Under the pieces are notes generated by a model that was not told where the DNA came from, did no database searches, and saw nothing but the letters and a program-made list of their open reading frames with translations. The position numbers and the translations under genes were made by a program. A stretch of DNA of 64,000 bases from Symbiodinium natans (lineage: Eukaryota > Sar > Dinophyceae > Suessiales > Symbiodiniaceae): positions 315,001 through 379,000 of the forward strand of contig CAJNDS010002101.1 of the NCBI GenBank assembly GCA_905221605.1, written 5' to 3'. Shown one piece after another: positions 19,756 through 30,718 of this stretch. The first letter of the stretch is position 1, and each line of letters begins with the position of its first letter.

Positions 19756-20457
19756 ACCATGTTTTCTTAACGGTAAAGCCCGGTTGGATGGACTCGTGCC
19801 GAGTGGCTCGCTGTGCAGCTGCGGTATCCCGAAGCCTTATGAACCCTGGAACGCCTAGACCCTAAACCCTAAACCCTAAACCCTAAACCCTGAACCCGGC
19901 TGGCTCTTTTTGGGCTGCCCCGGCCTTTGAAAATTTGTGCATATTCGTCGGAAAGCATAGTATATACATGTGCTTCTCAAGGGAGAAGAGTTAAACATAA
20001 TGATTGTGCCCCTGCCCCCCGGGCGGGCATGCACTGGGGCCCCAGACCCCAAAGAGTTACAGTGAGCCCTTACGGCCCCTTTCATTTAGGGTTTAGGGTT
20101 TAGGGTTTAGGGCCTCGCATGGTAGGCTCTAGGAGTATGGTCGCGTTGGGGTACTCGTGGCTTAAGCTTAGGGTTTGGGCTATAGCCTGAAACGCCTTCA
20201 ACCTTAAACCCTAAGTTCTGGCTTCAGGGGTTCCCTAGTAAGAGCCGGCTCTTGTACCACAACCTCTGGAGGCTTCGGTTTAGGGTTTCGGGTTTCGGAT
20301 GTAGGCTTTACGGCTTGGGGTTTAGGGAATAACAGAAAAAAAAAACCCTATCGGGGGCTTATGGGGGCTTAGGGCGCTTAGGGCTTATAGAGCTTAGAGC
20401 TCAGGGCTTGGGGGCTGAAACTAAGTTGCCAAAAGAACGTTAGCTCTGGTTCTGGGT

Positions 20458-20503
<46 letters not shown>
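20458..20503 (+). repeat. Poly-G tract of about 46 bases
   Basis: Uninterrupted G. Longest homopolymer in the window; length may be affected by sequencing. Confidence 0.95.
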
Positions 20504-20505
<2 letters not shown>

Positions 20506-20814
20506 TGGGAGAGGGCCCGACCTGAACCCTCTCGGGTTTAGTGCGGAGTTAAGGGTTAGGGCTTCCGGTTAAGGAATTGAAGCGCTCTGAGGTTTAGGAC
20601 TTAGCGGACTTAGCGTGGAATCCTGGGGTGTTATAGGTAGGTTGGTTTGCGCACGATAGCTTACCTGAAAGTTAGTTTCATAAATCAAGGCTAGGTTTGC
20701 ACGCATGCCCTGTAGGACAAACTTCCCTAACCCTGAAGCCTCAACCAAAGACCATGAAGCAACGTTAAAGCCTAAACGTCTTCAACATCAAAGCCAGAAA
20801 GCCCTAAACCTGCG

Positions 20815-20896
20815 AGCGGCAAAGATAACAATCCTTCTATTGCCCTTATAAGGAAGAATATTGTTTGGGGTGGTTCGAACGCAAGTAGTAGTTTAT
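20815..20896 (+). mobile_element. Family J element, left end worn
   Basis: AACAATCCTTCTATTGCCCT core and GGTTCGAACGCAAGTAGTAG at right. Confidence 0.65.
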
Positions 20897-20926
20897 AGGT
20901 ATCTTGTATATATTTGGTTGCCATAC

Positions 20927-21040
20927 CCTAGTTTGGAGTAGACCCTGGAAACAAGGTTTATACTTTTTACGTATTCAGTAGCTAGAATACGAACCCAGGA
21001 CCAAACAGCAAGTATTCAAGTATCGCACTCCAAAGCCCAG
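20927..21040 (+). mobile_element. Family B element
   Basis: GTTTGGAGTAGACCCTGGAA to CACTCCAAAGCCCAG. Confidence 0.85.
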
Positions 21041-21483
21041 TTGACGATAGATTAAACCCTAAACCCTAAACCCTAGACCCTGAACCCTTATTTATATAGT
21101 TATACTGTACATATTTCTGTAAAGATTTGGTTGGTATATGTTCACGAATGGCCCAGTCTACTCTTTGGGGTTCGGGGAGGGTTACGCGGCTTCGGCCAGA
21201 GGATCTACTTCCTCCAGAAACACGTCCGAAGGAACCTGCCATCGCGTTTAGGGTTTAGGGTTTAGGGTTTAGGGGTTTAGGGTCTCGGGTTTAGGGTTTC
21301 CCTCAAGCTGAAACCCTACACCCTAAACCCTCAACCCTGCGTTGGGCATTCTTCGGGTGAGGGCTGAGGATTTAACCTGTTTAGGGTTTAGGGTTTATAG
21401 TGCCGCATATGGAGGATTGACGGGGGGTCAACAGTGGGTTTAGGGTGTATAGGGTTTAGGGATTCGGGTTTAGGGCTACGGGT

Positions 21484-21579
21484 GGACCCAAGAGTAGTAA
21501 CCTGGGCATAAAAAGGGTGCCCTTTTTGGTTAGAAGGGGCCCTAAACCCCCAAAAAAGGAGAATAAGGGCGGTCCTAGA
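21484..21579 (+). mobile_element. Family C element, shortened
   Basis: GGACCCAAGAGTAGTAACCT, GGGTGCCCTTTTTGGTTAGA, GAATAAGGGCGGTCCTAG. Confidence 0.75.
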
Positions 21580-21774
21580 CACTCTGTTTCAGGCTTCAGG
21601 GTTCATGCGTTTTCGGAACATACCGAATACGGTTCGAATAAGGCTCTGGGGCATGCATTCGGTCGTCGTAGGGTTTAAGGTTCAGGCTTACCCCTGTAGG
21701 CGGATCGTCTTCCCCAGTGCTTGTCTGAAGGGCTTCGGGAGTTTAGGGTTCAGGGTTTTAACTACAGGTAGGAT

Positions 21775-21884
21775 GACCCTAAACCCTAAACCCTAAAACC
21801 TAAACCCTAAACCCTAAACCCTAAACCCAAAAAAACTAAAACTAAGCCCTAAACCCTAGACCCTAAACCCTAAACCCAAACCCG
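21775..21884 (-). repeat. CCCTAAA array
   Basis: About 13 units with several variants. Confidence 0.9.
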
Positions 21885-21901
21885 GGGGCTCCTGAACTCA
21901 C

Positions 21902-21974
21902 GGAACTGCACCGAAAACATCTTGGCTCGCCAGGGTTTTGCCATGACCAGGCTCAAGGCACTTCAGAGAGCCCC
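21902..21974 (-). CDS. 73-nt exon-like island
   Basis: Minus strand: CCCTAAACCCCAACAG|GG acceptor, 23 codons GSLKCLEPGHGKTLASQDVF plus GAV, then CC|GTGAGT donor (near-consensus). Telomeric repeat lies 6 nt upstream of the acceptor and about 20 nt downstream of the donor. The GHGKT run resembles a nucleotide-binding loop, but is too short to call. Confidence 0.48.
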
Positions 21975-21978
21975 CTGT

Positions 21979-22039
21979 TGGGGTTTAGGGTTTAGGGTTT
22001 AGGGTTTAAGGTTTAGGGTTTAGGGTTTAGGGTTTAGGG
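21979..22039 (+). repeat. TTTAGGG array
   Basis: About nine units. Confidence 0.95.
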
Positions 22040-22051
22040 CTACCCACGACC

Positions 22052-22082
22052 CCCCCCCCCCCCCCCAAAAAAAAAAAAAAAA
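22052..22082. repeat. C15-A16 homopolymer junction
   Basis: Poly-C directly followed by poly-A, next to a telomeric array. Confidence 0.95.
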
Positions 22083-22180
22083 GGCGCCTCTTGCCAGGAC
22101 GGAAAGTCGCAGACAGCCGCTAAGATCTCATGCTCCAGAAAGAGGGGACCTGAGCGCCAGGAGGAGACTTATAGACCCAG

Positions 22181-22211
22181 GAGTAGTGCCCTAGGTTACT
22201 GTAACCTAGGG
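22181..22211. repeat. 31-bp near-perfect palindrome
   Basis: GTGCCCTAGGTTAC and GTAACCTAGGGCAC around one base. It looks like a fold-back remnant of a family C left end. Confidence 0.85.
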
Positions 22212-22256
22212 CACCCTTGCTGGTTTAGGGTTTAGGGTTTAGGGTTTAGGGTTTAA

Positions 22257-22362
22257 CGCAGGAGTAGCCTAGGAACAACAAAAACAACCTTTTTGGTTTC
22301 AAGAGGATTATAAGCGAGTCCCCCCCTAAAGAAAGGAAATAAGGGCCTTCTCCGGGTCCTAG
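22257..22362 (+). mobile_element. Family C element
   Basis: ACGCAGGAGTAGCCTAGGAA to CCTTCTCCGGGTCCTAG. Confidence 0.8.
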
Positions 22363-22516
22363 ATTTGAGAGGTTTCAACCCTGAACCCCGGAGGAGGTAC
22401 AACTTATCCTAGAGTGCATGAGGGGGGAAGAGGTTCAGGAGTTTGTGGTTCACGCGTCTAGGGTTTCGACCTTAACTCGCTTCCTGAGAGCTTCCTCAAG
22501 ACCTATCTTGACCTTC

Positions 22517-22624
22517 CCTAAGGGTCCATGTACCTCATTATTATATACTTGGGCCCCAAAGTCCCTATATAGGAAGTACTTTAAGGCCCAAGTATATAAG
22601 AATGAGGTACATGGACCCTTAGGG
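22517..22624 (+). mobile_element. Family A hairpin element
   Basis: CCTAAGGGTCCATGTACCTC with exact inverted copy GAGGTACATGGACCCTTAGG; arms are nearly perfect. Confidence 0.93.
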
Positions 22625-23094
22625 CTTGTTGCCAAATGAATATGCGAGGTTTGGCTTGCCTCCGAAGAAGAGTTTGGCATGACTGCAAGGAAAGTAGGCC
22701 CCCCGTCACCCCCACTCCTCCCCCTTCCCCCCCCCTAAACCCTAAACCCTAAACCCTAAACCCTAAACCCGAAACTCCCACCCTTAGCTGTGGCACCGGG
22801 CTGGATGACGGAGGCCCCTCCTCTTCCAGCTCCGAGGGGGGCCCTGAGCTCGGGGGTTGGGGCTTAGGGGGCTTAGGCTTTGGGTTTTGGGGATGTTGGG
22901 CGTTCGGGTTTGCACAGTTTAGCGATTTGGGCCAAGATTTGGGTACGGTACCGATTGCCCTAAACCCTAAACCCATCTAAACCCTAAACATGGATTATCT
23001 CAGCTAAAGGCCCTCGCCGGGTCAAGCTGCCTTGCAGCAGGGGTAGCGCCAGCGCGGTCGTGGTCCAAAAGGGGTTAATGGAGTTTAGGGTTGG

Positions 23095-23185
23095 TTGGGA
23101 TGTTCCCCCTTATACTAACAGTCCCCAATAGGAATTATCGTACCCCCGAACATAATCCCTATTAAGGACTGGGGGAACATCCCAA
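23095..23185 (+). mobile_element. Family D hairpin element
   Basis: TTGGGATGTTCCCCCTTATA at left and GGGGGAACATCCCAA at right. Core CAGTCC..AATAGG..CCTATTAAGGACTG. Confidence 0.9.
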
Positions 23186-23309
23186 GTTTATTAGGGTCTC
23201 GACGCAGTTGGTTGCTCGGACAGCCAGTGTCACGTCGCCTCCAGGGGGTTTTCGAAAATAAGGGACCCCTAACATAGACGCACAAATAGTAGGCTTCCCT
23301 GATACTGTA

Positions 23310-23392
23310 AGCCCTAAACCCTAAACCCTAAACCCTAAACCCTAAACCCTAAACCCTAAACCCTAAACCCTAAACCCTAAACCCTAAACCCA
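23310..23392 (-). repeat. CCCTAAA array
   Basis: About 11 perfect units. Confidence 0.97.
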
Positions 23393-23519
23393 CCCCTATT
23401 TTTCGTAAACCCCCATATGGCTGAGAGGAAGAACGGCTGCCTGCTGTGCCCAGACAGCCAGAAAACTGGTCGCTCTGCACCGTCTAAAGCCTAAAAACCC
23501 CGAACACCTAAACCCTAAA

Positions 23520-23780
23520 GCTAGCTCATGGTTGGGATGATATTAAAAATTTATTGTTTATTCCTTATCGGGTTTAAGTACCCTTAAAAATGTAGAATGG
23601 TACCCAACTATGATTAAAAAAAGGTGTATCAACACACAAGACACTTGAAGCGAATCCCAACTCCTGAGTTTCATAAGTCCCAACAAAACTACAAAACCTT
23701 TACTACCACCCAGCAATTTAGTGCATCAAATTACCTCAGAAGTCCCAAACAAAACAACCCTTCAAGCCCTCAACCCTAAA
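23520..23780. other. AT-rich non-telomeric stretch
   Basis: Contains an inverted pair GGTTGGGATGATATTAAAAA / CCCAACTATGATTAAAAA. No coding signal seen. Confidence 0.5.
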
Positions 23781-24056
23781 CCCTAAACCCGTTCCACGCC
23801 TCCCTCGGCCACCGCCGCACCCTCGTCTTCGCCTCACGGGAGTGTGGGGGTGGTGGTGCCCTGAAACCCGAAAACGGCCTCCAACCTCGAGAACCCCTGG
23901 GGATTAGGGTTTATAGTTTAGGATTGAGGGTTTAATTAGGGTAAAAAACACCCTGGGTTTTAAGGGGTTTTAAGAAGGTTTTAAGGGCTTTAAGGGTGTT
24001 AAGGGCGTTAAGGGCTTTGAGGGCTTTGAAGGCTTTAAGGGCTTTCAGGGTTCCGC

Positions 24057-24160
24057 ACCTTCCACAACCCCTTCATTAAGGAATATACCCTTCGTTCATA
24101 ATTCTAAGGATCATGACTTTGAATTAGGGCATATTCCTTCATGAAGGGGTTTTGGAAGAT
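24057..24160 (+). mobile_element. Family M hairpin element
   Basis: About 34-bp inverted arms: CAACCCCTTCATTAAGGAAT left and ATTCCTTCATGAAGGGGTTT right. Single copy seen. Confidence 0.8.
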
Positions 24161-24656
24161 CCGGGAAGCCCATGGAAGACATAGCCGCCATAAGCCCGAC
24201 AAGCCCCCATAACCCCGGCCCATAAACCAACACAAAGACCCCTCATTAAACCCCCCCATCGACCCCCCATAAACCCCACACATCCTAAACCGTAAACGTT
24301 ACACCCCGATGAGTTGGGGCCTCAGCCCAGAAACCCAAACCTCCGAACCCCAGACCCGCTTTCCTGTGCGTGAACCTCAAACTTTGAAGCCTAACTCTAT
24401 ATCCTAAACTGAAACTCTAAGCCCTAAACCCTGAACTCTAAACCCTAAGTTTAGGGTTTAGAGCTTAGGGCTTCACAAGGCTTTTTGTTCTGACCTTCTG
24501 GACCTCGTTTCATGGAACTGCCGGCATCCCTAAACCCTAAACCCTAAACCCTAAACCCGAAGGCTCCAACACCCCCCCGAACCCAAACCCCAAGTCAGTG
24601 CCTGAAACCCCCACGCCCTTAAACCCGCCAACGCTTTTAACCCTAAACATTGGGAT

Positions 24657-24764
24657 CCCTAAGGGTCCATGTACCTAATTATTATATACTTGGGCCTTAA
24701 AGTACCTCCTATACAGGGACTTTAGGGCCCAAGTATATAATAATGAGGTACATGGACCCTTAGG
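24657..24764 (-). mobile_element. Family A hairpin element
   Basis: Core is reversed relative to 8969 (AGTACCTCCTATACAGGGAC). Abuts family D directly. Confidence 0.92.
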
Positions 24765-24844
24765 GGATGTTCTCCCTTATACCGACAATCCGTAATAGGG
24801 ATTTTTGTGCCCCTATTAGAATGAATCCCCATTAAGGACTGTTA
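24764..24844 (+). mobile_element. Family D element, right end lost to telomeric repeat
   Basis: GGGATGTTCTCCCTTATACC present; after ATTAAGGACTGTTA the sequence turns into CCCTAAACCCC. Confidence 0.8.
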
Positions 24845-25551
24845 ACCCTAAACCCCTAAATCTAAAACCTAAACCCCTAACCCCCCCGCCCCCCCTAACC
24901 CTGAATCCCTGAACCCCCTAAATCTAAAAAATCTAAACCCCGAAACGCCCCCCTCAACCCCCACGTAAACCGAAATCCCCTCTGAATCTCAAGCTCCCAC
25001 CAAGCCCCTAGACTCAGCAGTCCAATAAGTAGCCGGTTTGGGGTTTCGGGTTCAGAGCCGAGCCCCCCACACAATCCCGAAGATGAACCTCTAACCAACC
25101 CAAGCCCTCATAAGCCGCCCCCCCCAAAGCCTAACATCCACTCACCCAAAAGCCCTACTACACCCTTCTAACTTACAACGCTTTTAGAACCCACTCTGCT
25201 CTACATCCTAAATCCGAAACCCAAATCCCTATAAAACCCTAGAACACTACACCTAAATCCGAAACTCAAAACACTAAAACCCCAAAACATTACACCCAAA
25301 TCCGAACCCCTAAACCCCAACTCGCCTTCTGCGGTCTTCTCGGACTGCTCCCTAGACTCCTTGACGCGGCCTCAGGGCTCAGGGGCTAATCAGGGCTTTT
25401 TTGGGTTTAGGGTTTCAGGGTTAAGGGCTAAGGGTTTAGGGTTTAGGGTTGAAGGGTTTGGGCTTTAGGGTTTAGGGGCTCGGGGGCTGATGAGGTTTAG
25501 GGGCAGGAGGGGTGCAGGAGCCGCCAGCGTTCGCCTTCAGGGCTTTAGGCT

Positions 25552-25640
25552 TTAGGGTTTAGGGTTTAGGGTTTAGGGTTTAGGGTTTAGGGTTTAGGGT
25601 TTAGGGTTTAGGGTTTAGGGTTAGGGTTTACTGTTTAGGG
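25552..25640 (+). repeat. TTTAGGG array
   Basis: About 12 units. Confidence 0.95.
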
Positions 25641-25960
25641 ACCCCAAAAGTCTAAAAACTCTGAAGGGTTCCCCTGCCTCCCGAACAGGGACTCAGAGGG
25701 TCTTCTGACACCGCTACGGAAGGTCGCAAGCCGAAGGGGAGGCAGTGCAACATCTCCAGCTGCGGCTATGAGTTTCGGGTTTATTGGACCTCGGGTTTAG
25801 GGCTCAGGGCTTGAAAGGTTCTAGGCATGAAGGCTTTCAAGGTTTAAGCTGAAGGATCAAGGGGCCAAAGTGCTTAGGGCTTGAAATGAAGAATGTTTGG
25901 GCGAATCATTCGACCCCAGGCTCGAGGCGAGTCTGGTGTGTGCCGTGTAGCCCTTTTCTT

Positions 25961-26040
25961 GACCCAAGAGGAACCTAGGAACAAAGAAGGCACCCTTTCT
26001 GGCCCTAAACAAAAGAATAAGGGCCTACTCCGGGTCCTAG
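25961..26040 (+). mobile_element. Family C element, shortened
   Basis: GACCCAAGAGGAACCTAGGA to GGGCCTACTCCGGGTCCTAG. Confidence 0.8.
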
Positions 26041-26044
26041 CTTT

Positions 26045-26270
26045 CTGTCGGACAACTGACTCCACCATCAATACCAAATCGCCGCATGCAGCGTCTCCAG
26101 TTCCTCGCGTTTGGGTGTTCGGCTCTGAGGGAGAACAGCCACCGGAAAACGCCCAGGGCGTTTTGACTCGGGCTCCGACTGTCCACATGGCAATGCCAAG
26201 CACGTCGCCGCCGAGGGTGCGGAATGTGATCGTGCAGCCAGCGTTCCGCGCGAAGTCACAGCTAAGGGGG
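26045..26270 (-). CDS. Coding-like segment, about 70 codons
   Basis: Minus strand, reading CDFARNAGCTITFRTLGGDV then LGIAMWTVGARVKTPWAFSG. The start ITFRTLGGDVL resembles the first strand of ubiquitin-like folds, a weak similarity. The frame runs directly into the family C element at 25961-26040. A second minus frame is also open, so frame is uncertain. Confidence 0.35.
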
Positions 26271-26281
26271 CGTAATTCAAC

Positions 26282-26398
26282 CCCAAGCCCTAAACCCTAA
26301 ATACCAAGCCCTAGACCCTTAATACCAAGCCCCCAACCCTAAACCAAAACCCCAAACCCCAAACCCCAAACCCCAAACCCTAAACCCTAAACCCTAAA
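26282..26398 (-). repeat. CCCTAAA/CCCCAAA array
   Basis: About 14 units. Confidence 0.9.
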
Positions 26399-26440
26399 GC
26401 AGCTGAGGCTTCCGCGATAGGCGGCCTGTAGCAGAACATC
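26399..26440 (-). CDS. Short exon-like island
   Basis: Minus strand after AACCGCCAG|G: ADVLLQAAYRGSLSC, running into GTTTAGGG as the only nearby donor. The reading recalls an ankyrin-repeat helix pair but is too short to assign. Confidence 0.3.
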
Positions 26441-26463
26441 GGCCTGGCGGTTGGTCTTGTGGT

Positions 26464-26526
26464 TCGGGTTTAGGGTTTAGGGTTTAGGGTTTCGGGTTTA
26501 GGGTTTAGGGTTTAGGGTTTAGGGCT
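26464..26526 (+). repeat. TTTAGGG array
   Basis: Nine units, one TTTCGGG. Confidence 0.95.
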
Positions 26527-26944
26527 TGGAGTTCTGAGGCTTCATCTCTGCGAGTTCTTTTTCAAAGGTGCTTAGGGCACACGGATATTGGGTTTGGACC
26601 CTTAGATCTCTAGGCGTTTTGGATTTAAGGTTTAGGGGTTTAGGGGTTTAAGGTTCTAGGGCCCTAAACCCTAAACCCTAAACCCTAAACCCTAAACCCT
26701 AAACCCGGGGGGGAGGTCCAAGATGACGGATTCGGTTGTTAAGGGCTTAGGGCCCTACTCTTCGCTCTAGGAGGCTCTCGTGCACTCACCCATTTTGTTA
26801 AAGCTTCACTTAGGGGTTTTTTGTGGATGAAAAGGGCTTCATCATCACAGTGTCCTGATCAAAAAAGGAAGGAACGCCCACGAACAAATTTAGGTAGTGT
26901 TTAGGGCTTGGGGTTGAGGGTGTAGGGCCCTATAGACCCGAAAT

Positions 26945-27120
26945 CCTGAACGTCTAATTTAGGGTAGTTACATGGTCCCTTAATATGGGCCCTCAAAAGG
27001 GGACCCCATATATAACCCTTATATACCCCACAACTCAAGGGCCCGTACTTCAGAACCCTTTAAAAGGAGGTTAGGGACCATAATAAGGGCCCATGTAACT
27101 ACCCTTGGACAACGTTCAGG
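26945..27120 (+). mobile_element. Family E hairpin element, longest copy
   Basis: AGGGTAGTTACATGGTCCCT left, inverted ..GGGCCCATGTAACTACCCTT right. The palindrome extends outward to CCTGAACGT / ACGTTCAGG. Confidence 0.9.
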
Positions 27121-27688
27121 GTTGGGGCCTAGGCCGCTTTTTCAGGGCAAAGCCCCTGCGCTGAATCCCAAACCCCAAACTCCAAACCCTAAACCCAAAC
27201 ATGCATCTAAAACTGCAACACCCCAAAGGCCCAAAGCCAAGAGCACACTCTCATGGCTTGACGGTGTGGAGGGGTATACCCTAAACCCTGAACCCAATAA
27301 ACCCTACGAAAAGAGTATGGGGCAACTACGTGTTCTCGCGTATACACAAATGCAACCTGAACTTATTCAGTCCAAAACGCGAAACCCCGAAACAGCAAAT
27401 CCTAAATAAACCCCAAACCCCAAACCTTAAACCCGAACCCTAATACCCTCCAGAGCATAATACCCTCCAGGCAAGCCAAAAACCCAAGCCCTAAAGCCCT
27501 AAAAACTCCTTAAACCCTGAAGCTCCTCAACAAAAAACTGAGCTGTACTTCACACCCTTAGAAATTCAGCTATGAGTACCTTCCCTCAGAAGAAAAGAAA
27601 GGAATGCACAGAATATTCCGAAGCACAACCCAGTATACCGCTCCAAAACCTAAACCCTAAACCCCAAACCCCAAACCCTAAACCCTAC

Positions 27689-27760
27689 CAGCAACAAAAC
27701 TCCGCCAGCGCCACCGCGTTTTCTGGCAGCAGCTCGTCCGGAACCTCGACCTTCATGGAG
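27689..27760 (-). CDS. 72-nt exon-like island
   Basis: Minus strand: GGTTTGCTGCCAG| acceptor, 23 codons SMKVEVPDELLPENAVALAE then FCC, donor TG|GTAGGG. The donor is the first unit of the telomeric array that fills the intron start. Confidence 0.5.
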
Positions 27761-27794
27761 CTGGCAGCAAACCAAAGACCCTCTGAACCCGAAA

Positions 27795-27871
27795 CCCTCT
27801 AAACGCTAACCCTAAATCCTAAACCCTAAACCCTAAACCCTAAAACCCTAAACCCTAAACCCTAAACCCCC
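27795..27871 (-). repeat. CCCTAAA array
   Basis: About 11 units, one 8-mer. Confidence 0.95.
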
Positions 27872-28032
27872 AAAACCTGAAGAGGGTCCAGTGTGGCTTG
27901 GGGTTTCATAGTTTATTGCGATCCCTCGTTGGCCCTGGGACCATGTTACAAAGGCACGGTTTAGGGTTCAGGGCTTAGGGTTTGATTTAAAACAAAAACG
28001 TCCTGAACCTTAACCCCTAGACTCTCTTGGTA

Positions 28033-28143
28033 GCCCAGTAACCATATTAGGAAAATAAGGGCACCCCTGTTTAAGTTGGTTATTTTATAAAGGGAACTTT
28101 GAACCAAAAAGAGGCAACAGGGTACTACCACTGGGCTACCAAG
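28033..28143 (+). mobile_element. Family C2 element
   Basis: GGTAGCCCAGTAACCATATT left and CCACTGGGCTACCAAG right. Confidence 0.85.
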
Positions 28144-28308
28144 TTCTAGTTGGGCCTGGGGCTTCATAGTTTGCAGGTGGTAAGGGTTCTTGTAGGAACT
28201 TTTATCGGGTTATGTGCAGCTCTAAGGTTTTGAGGGTTTAGGGTCTTTTGTGTATGGTTGCTTTTGTCTTCCTCTCCGTCTCGGTGTATCCCAGAACCAG
28301 CTAACTTG

Positions 28309-28410
28309 CTGGTTCTTGGCAGGGAATGAGGGAATACCCTATATCCCTCTATAGATATACCCTTTAAGGGATGATGTTGCACAGTACCTAATTCCCTACT
28401 AAGAACCAGG
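28309..28410 (+). mobile_element. Family F hairpin element
   Basis: CTGGTTCTTGGCAGGGAATG left and AATTCCCTACTAAGAACCAG right. Second copy nested at 54257-54353. Confidence 0.85.
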
Positions 28411-28461
28411 GAAAAACCCTAAACCTTAAACCTTAAACCCTAAACCCGAAACCCTGAAGAC

Positions 28462-28538
28462 CAGCACAGCCTCCTCCACTGCCTCCATGAAGATTCCCGG
28501 ATGCCTCGGGCACGACACGTTTTTCACAGCGTCCAGAC
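28462..28538 (-). CDS. 77-nt exon-like island
   Basis: Minus strand: GTCGTTGAG|G acceptor, two bases plus 25 codons LDAVKNVSCPRHPGIFMEAV then EEAVL, weak donor |GTCTTC. A second minus frame is open but less protein-like. Confidence 0.42.
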
Positions 28539-28846
28539 CTCAACGACTGTCCTGCCGCTTTAAGAACCCCCCTAGCAGTTTTGGGAAATTATAGTAAGTA
28601 GAATTATAAGGGACCATAAGGGAATACGATTAGCAATGGTTCCGGCCCTGATAGTAAGCCAACTATCTCCAGGCCAAGGGCCTCCCCCTGCATGTGCCGA
28701 CAACTTGGTGGGAGTTTCCTGAGGGACGAGTCAACAACAAGCCCCGAACTTTTGTGCCTGCTTTAAGCTTGAATCCTTAAGGTCCATGTATCTAAATACG
28801 GAATACTTATGTATCTAAATCGGGAATGCTTATGAGGGCCCAGGTA

Positions 28847-28954
28847 CCCTAAGGGTCCATGTACCTAATTATTATATACTTGGGCCTTAAAGTACCTCCT
28901 ATACAGGGACTTTAGGGCCCAAGTATATAATAATGAGGTACATGGACCCTTAGG
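28847..28954 (-). mobile_element. Family A hairpin element
   Basis: Near-identical to 24657-24764 over the whole length, so recently duplicated. Confidence 0.93.
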
Positions 28955-29148
28955 GGTACATAATAAACGCTTCATTTTCTTTGGGCTTTGAAGTTTCCGG
29001 TCAAGGTGCCCGGTGCGGAACTTGAGGCGCAAGGCTTGGGATGATCGGACCCATATTCGCGGCCCAAAGTAGCCCAGTAAACCTAAACCCTACACCCTAG
29101 ACCCTAAACCCTAAACCCTAAACCCTACACCCTAACCCTAAACCCTAC

Positions 29149-29227
29149 CCAGGAGCTTGAATCCGAGTGAGTCGTTAAACAATCCAATAATCTCCGGGGC
29201 CTCGCCAGCAAGCGCCGCATGGGCGGC
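29149..29227 (-). CDS. 79-nt exon-like island
   Basis: Minus strand: CCTCAAGATCTTAG|GCC acceptor, 26 codons AAHAALAGEAPEIIGLFNDS then LGFKLL, donor G|GTAGGG merging into TTTAGGG repeats. Outward-facing arrays on both sides. Confidence 0.52.
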
Positions 29228-29644
29228 CTAAGATCTTGAGGTGTGGGGTTTAGGGTTTAGGGTTTAGGGTTTGGGGTTAAGGGTTTAGGGCTTTGGGCTT
29301 AGGGTTTAGGGGTGATTCCGCAGTTCCACAGCGCCGTGAAGTTTTGAAGGAGTCGTGGGGATTGCAGTAACCTTCGAGGCCAAGTCCACGCATTCACTAG
29401 TCAAGCACTTTGTTAAGCGTTGGAAAAATACCCACCCGCCCATAGAACCCCATCACATTCAGTTTTAGAAAATGCAAAGCTCACTCAATCCTACTATCTT
29501 TGGACACAACAACAAGTGCCGAATGTTCAAAATCAGACAAACAAGGGGGGGGGGGCCCCATTGTTCAAAATCCGAAAAAACATTGAAGGGTTCAGGGTTC
29601 TAAGTCAAGTCCCCTGATTGAGGGGGGAGCTGAGTAATCTGGCC

Positions 29645-29722
29645 CAAAACAGGCTAACTTTTTGTTGTTTTTATGCAGTAGGATTCTGTATAACCAAAAA
29701 GTTAAAGGTTACCTACCCAGCC
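29645..29722 (+). mobile_element. Hairpin element (family U)
   Basis: GCTAACTTTTTGTTGTTTTT left, AACCAAAAAGTTAAAGGTTA right. Confidence 0.55.
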
Positions 29723-29776
29723 CCTAAGCTTTGTTTCGGCAAACGATCTGAGGGTTAGCAGGTTCTGGGTGTCCCT

Positions 29777-29838
29777 ACTACTACGACTACTACTACTACT
29801 ACTACTACTCCTCCTCCTTCACGACCACCACCACCACC

Positions 29839-29872
<34 letters not shown>
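29777..29872. repeat. (CTA)n, (CTC)n, (CAC)n and poly-C33
   Basis: Compound microsatellite ending in an uninterrupted run of about 33 C. Confidence 0.95.
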
Positions 29873-29970
29873 ATACTATCCCCCCTCCTTGGTTCCCCCT
29901 TAACCAGCCTTAATTAGGCTTAATTATCCCTAAATAGCCTTCATTATGGGGGAAACAAGGGGGGTTGTAT
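29873..29970 (+). mobile_element. Family S hairpin element
   Basis: ATACTATCCCCCCTCCTTGG left, CAAGGGGGGTTGTAT right; single copy. Confidence 0.75.
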
Positions 29971-30092
29971 AGAAGGGGGTAGTAGGGGAACCCATGATTG
30001 TAGGCTATGGGTGTCGGGACTCAAGGTGTGGGGGGTTTGGGGCTGGGGGTCTCACAGCTGAGCCCGAAAACTTGACTCACACCCAAATTTGT

Positions 30093-30234
30093 GAGGGCAG
30101 TTGCATGGTCCCTTAAGATGGGCCCTTAAATGAGGACCCCTTGTAACTATACCCCTTATTCTACCCTATAAACCCCAAGGGCCCCGTACTTCAGAACTGA
30201 CTTACGGGACCATGTTGAGGGCCCATGCAGACAC
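30093..30234 (+). mobile_element. Family E element
   Basis: GAGGGCAGTTGCATGGTCCC left, GGGACCATGTTGAGGGCCCA right. A further family E arm lies at 30312-30372. Confidence 0.85.
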
Positions 30235-30526
30235 AGATGCACCAGCACAAGTTCGAGCCTTTACAGGCTGACATCCTCCGACAATTCAACTCAATACCTC
30301 TTGATTTGGGAACCCGCGAGGCATGTAAGGGGTCCCCATTTAAGGGCCCATATGGGCCATGGAACTACGCTTGGAATCCGGTGGTGCAAAGATCAAAACA
30401 AGACCGGAGCACACCCCCCGCCCCCCACCACCCGCACGCCTCTAGCAGAGCTCACTCTAATCGACAAGCAGTGCTTCACAATAAAGAAGCAGAAACACGC
30501 GGAAACCGACAACCCTAAACGCTAAA

Positions 30527-30711
30527 CCCCAAACCCCAACCCTAAACCCCTAAAACCCTAAAACCCTAAAACCCGAAAACCCTGAAACCCTAAAACCCTC
30601 AAACCCGAAAACCCTAAAACCCTAAAACCCTAAAACACTAAAACCCTAAAACCCTAAAACCCGAAAACCCTAAAACCCTAAACCCCTAAAACCCTAAACC
30701 TTAAACCCTTA
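30527..30711 (-). repeat. AAAACCCT oct(o)mer array
   Basis: About 20 CCCTAAAA units with CCCGAAAA and CCCTGAAA variants. This is the 8-bp unit known from Chlamydomonas telomeres, found here beside 7-bp arrays. Confidence 0.92.
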
Positions 30712-30718
30712 GCGCTAC

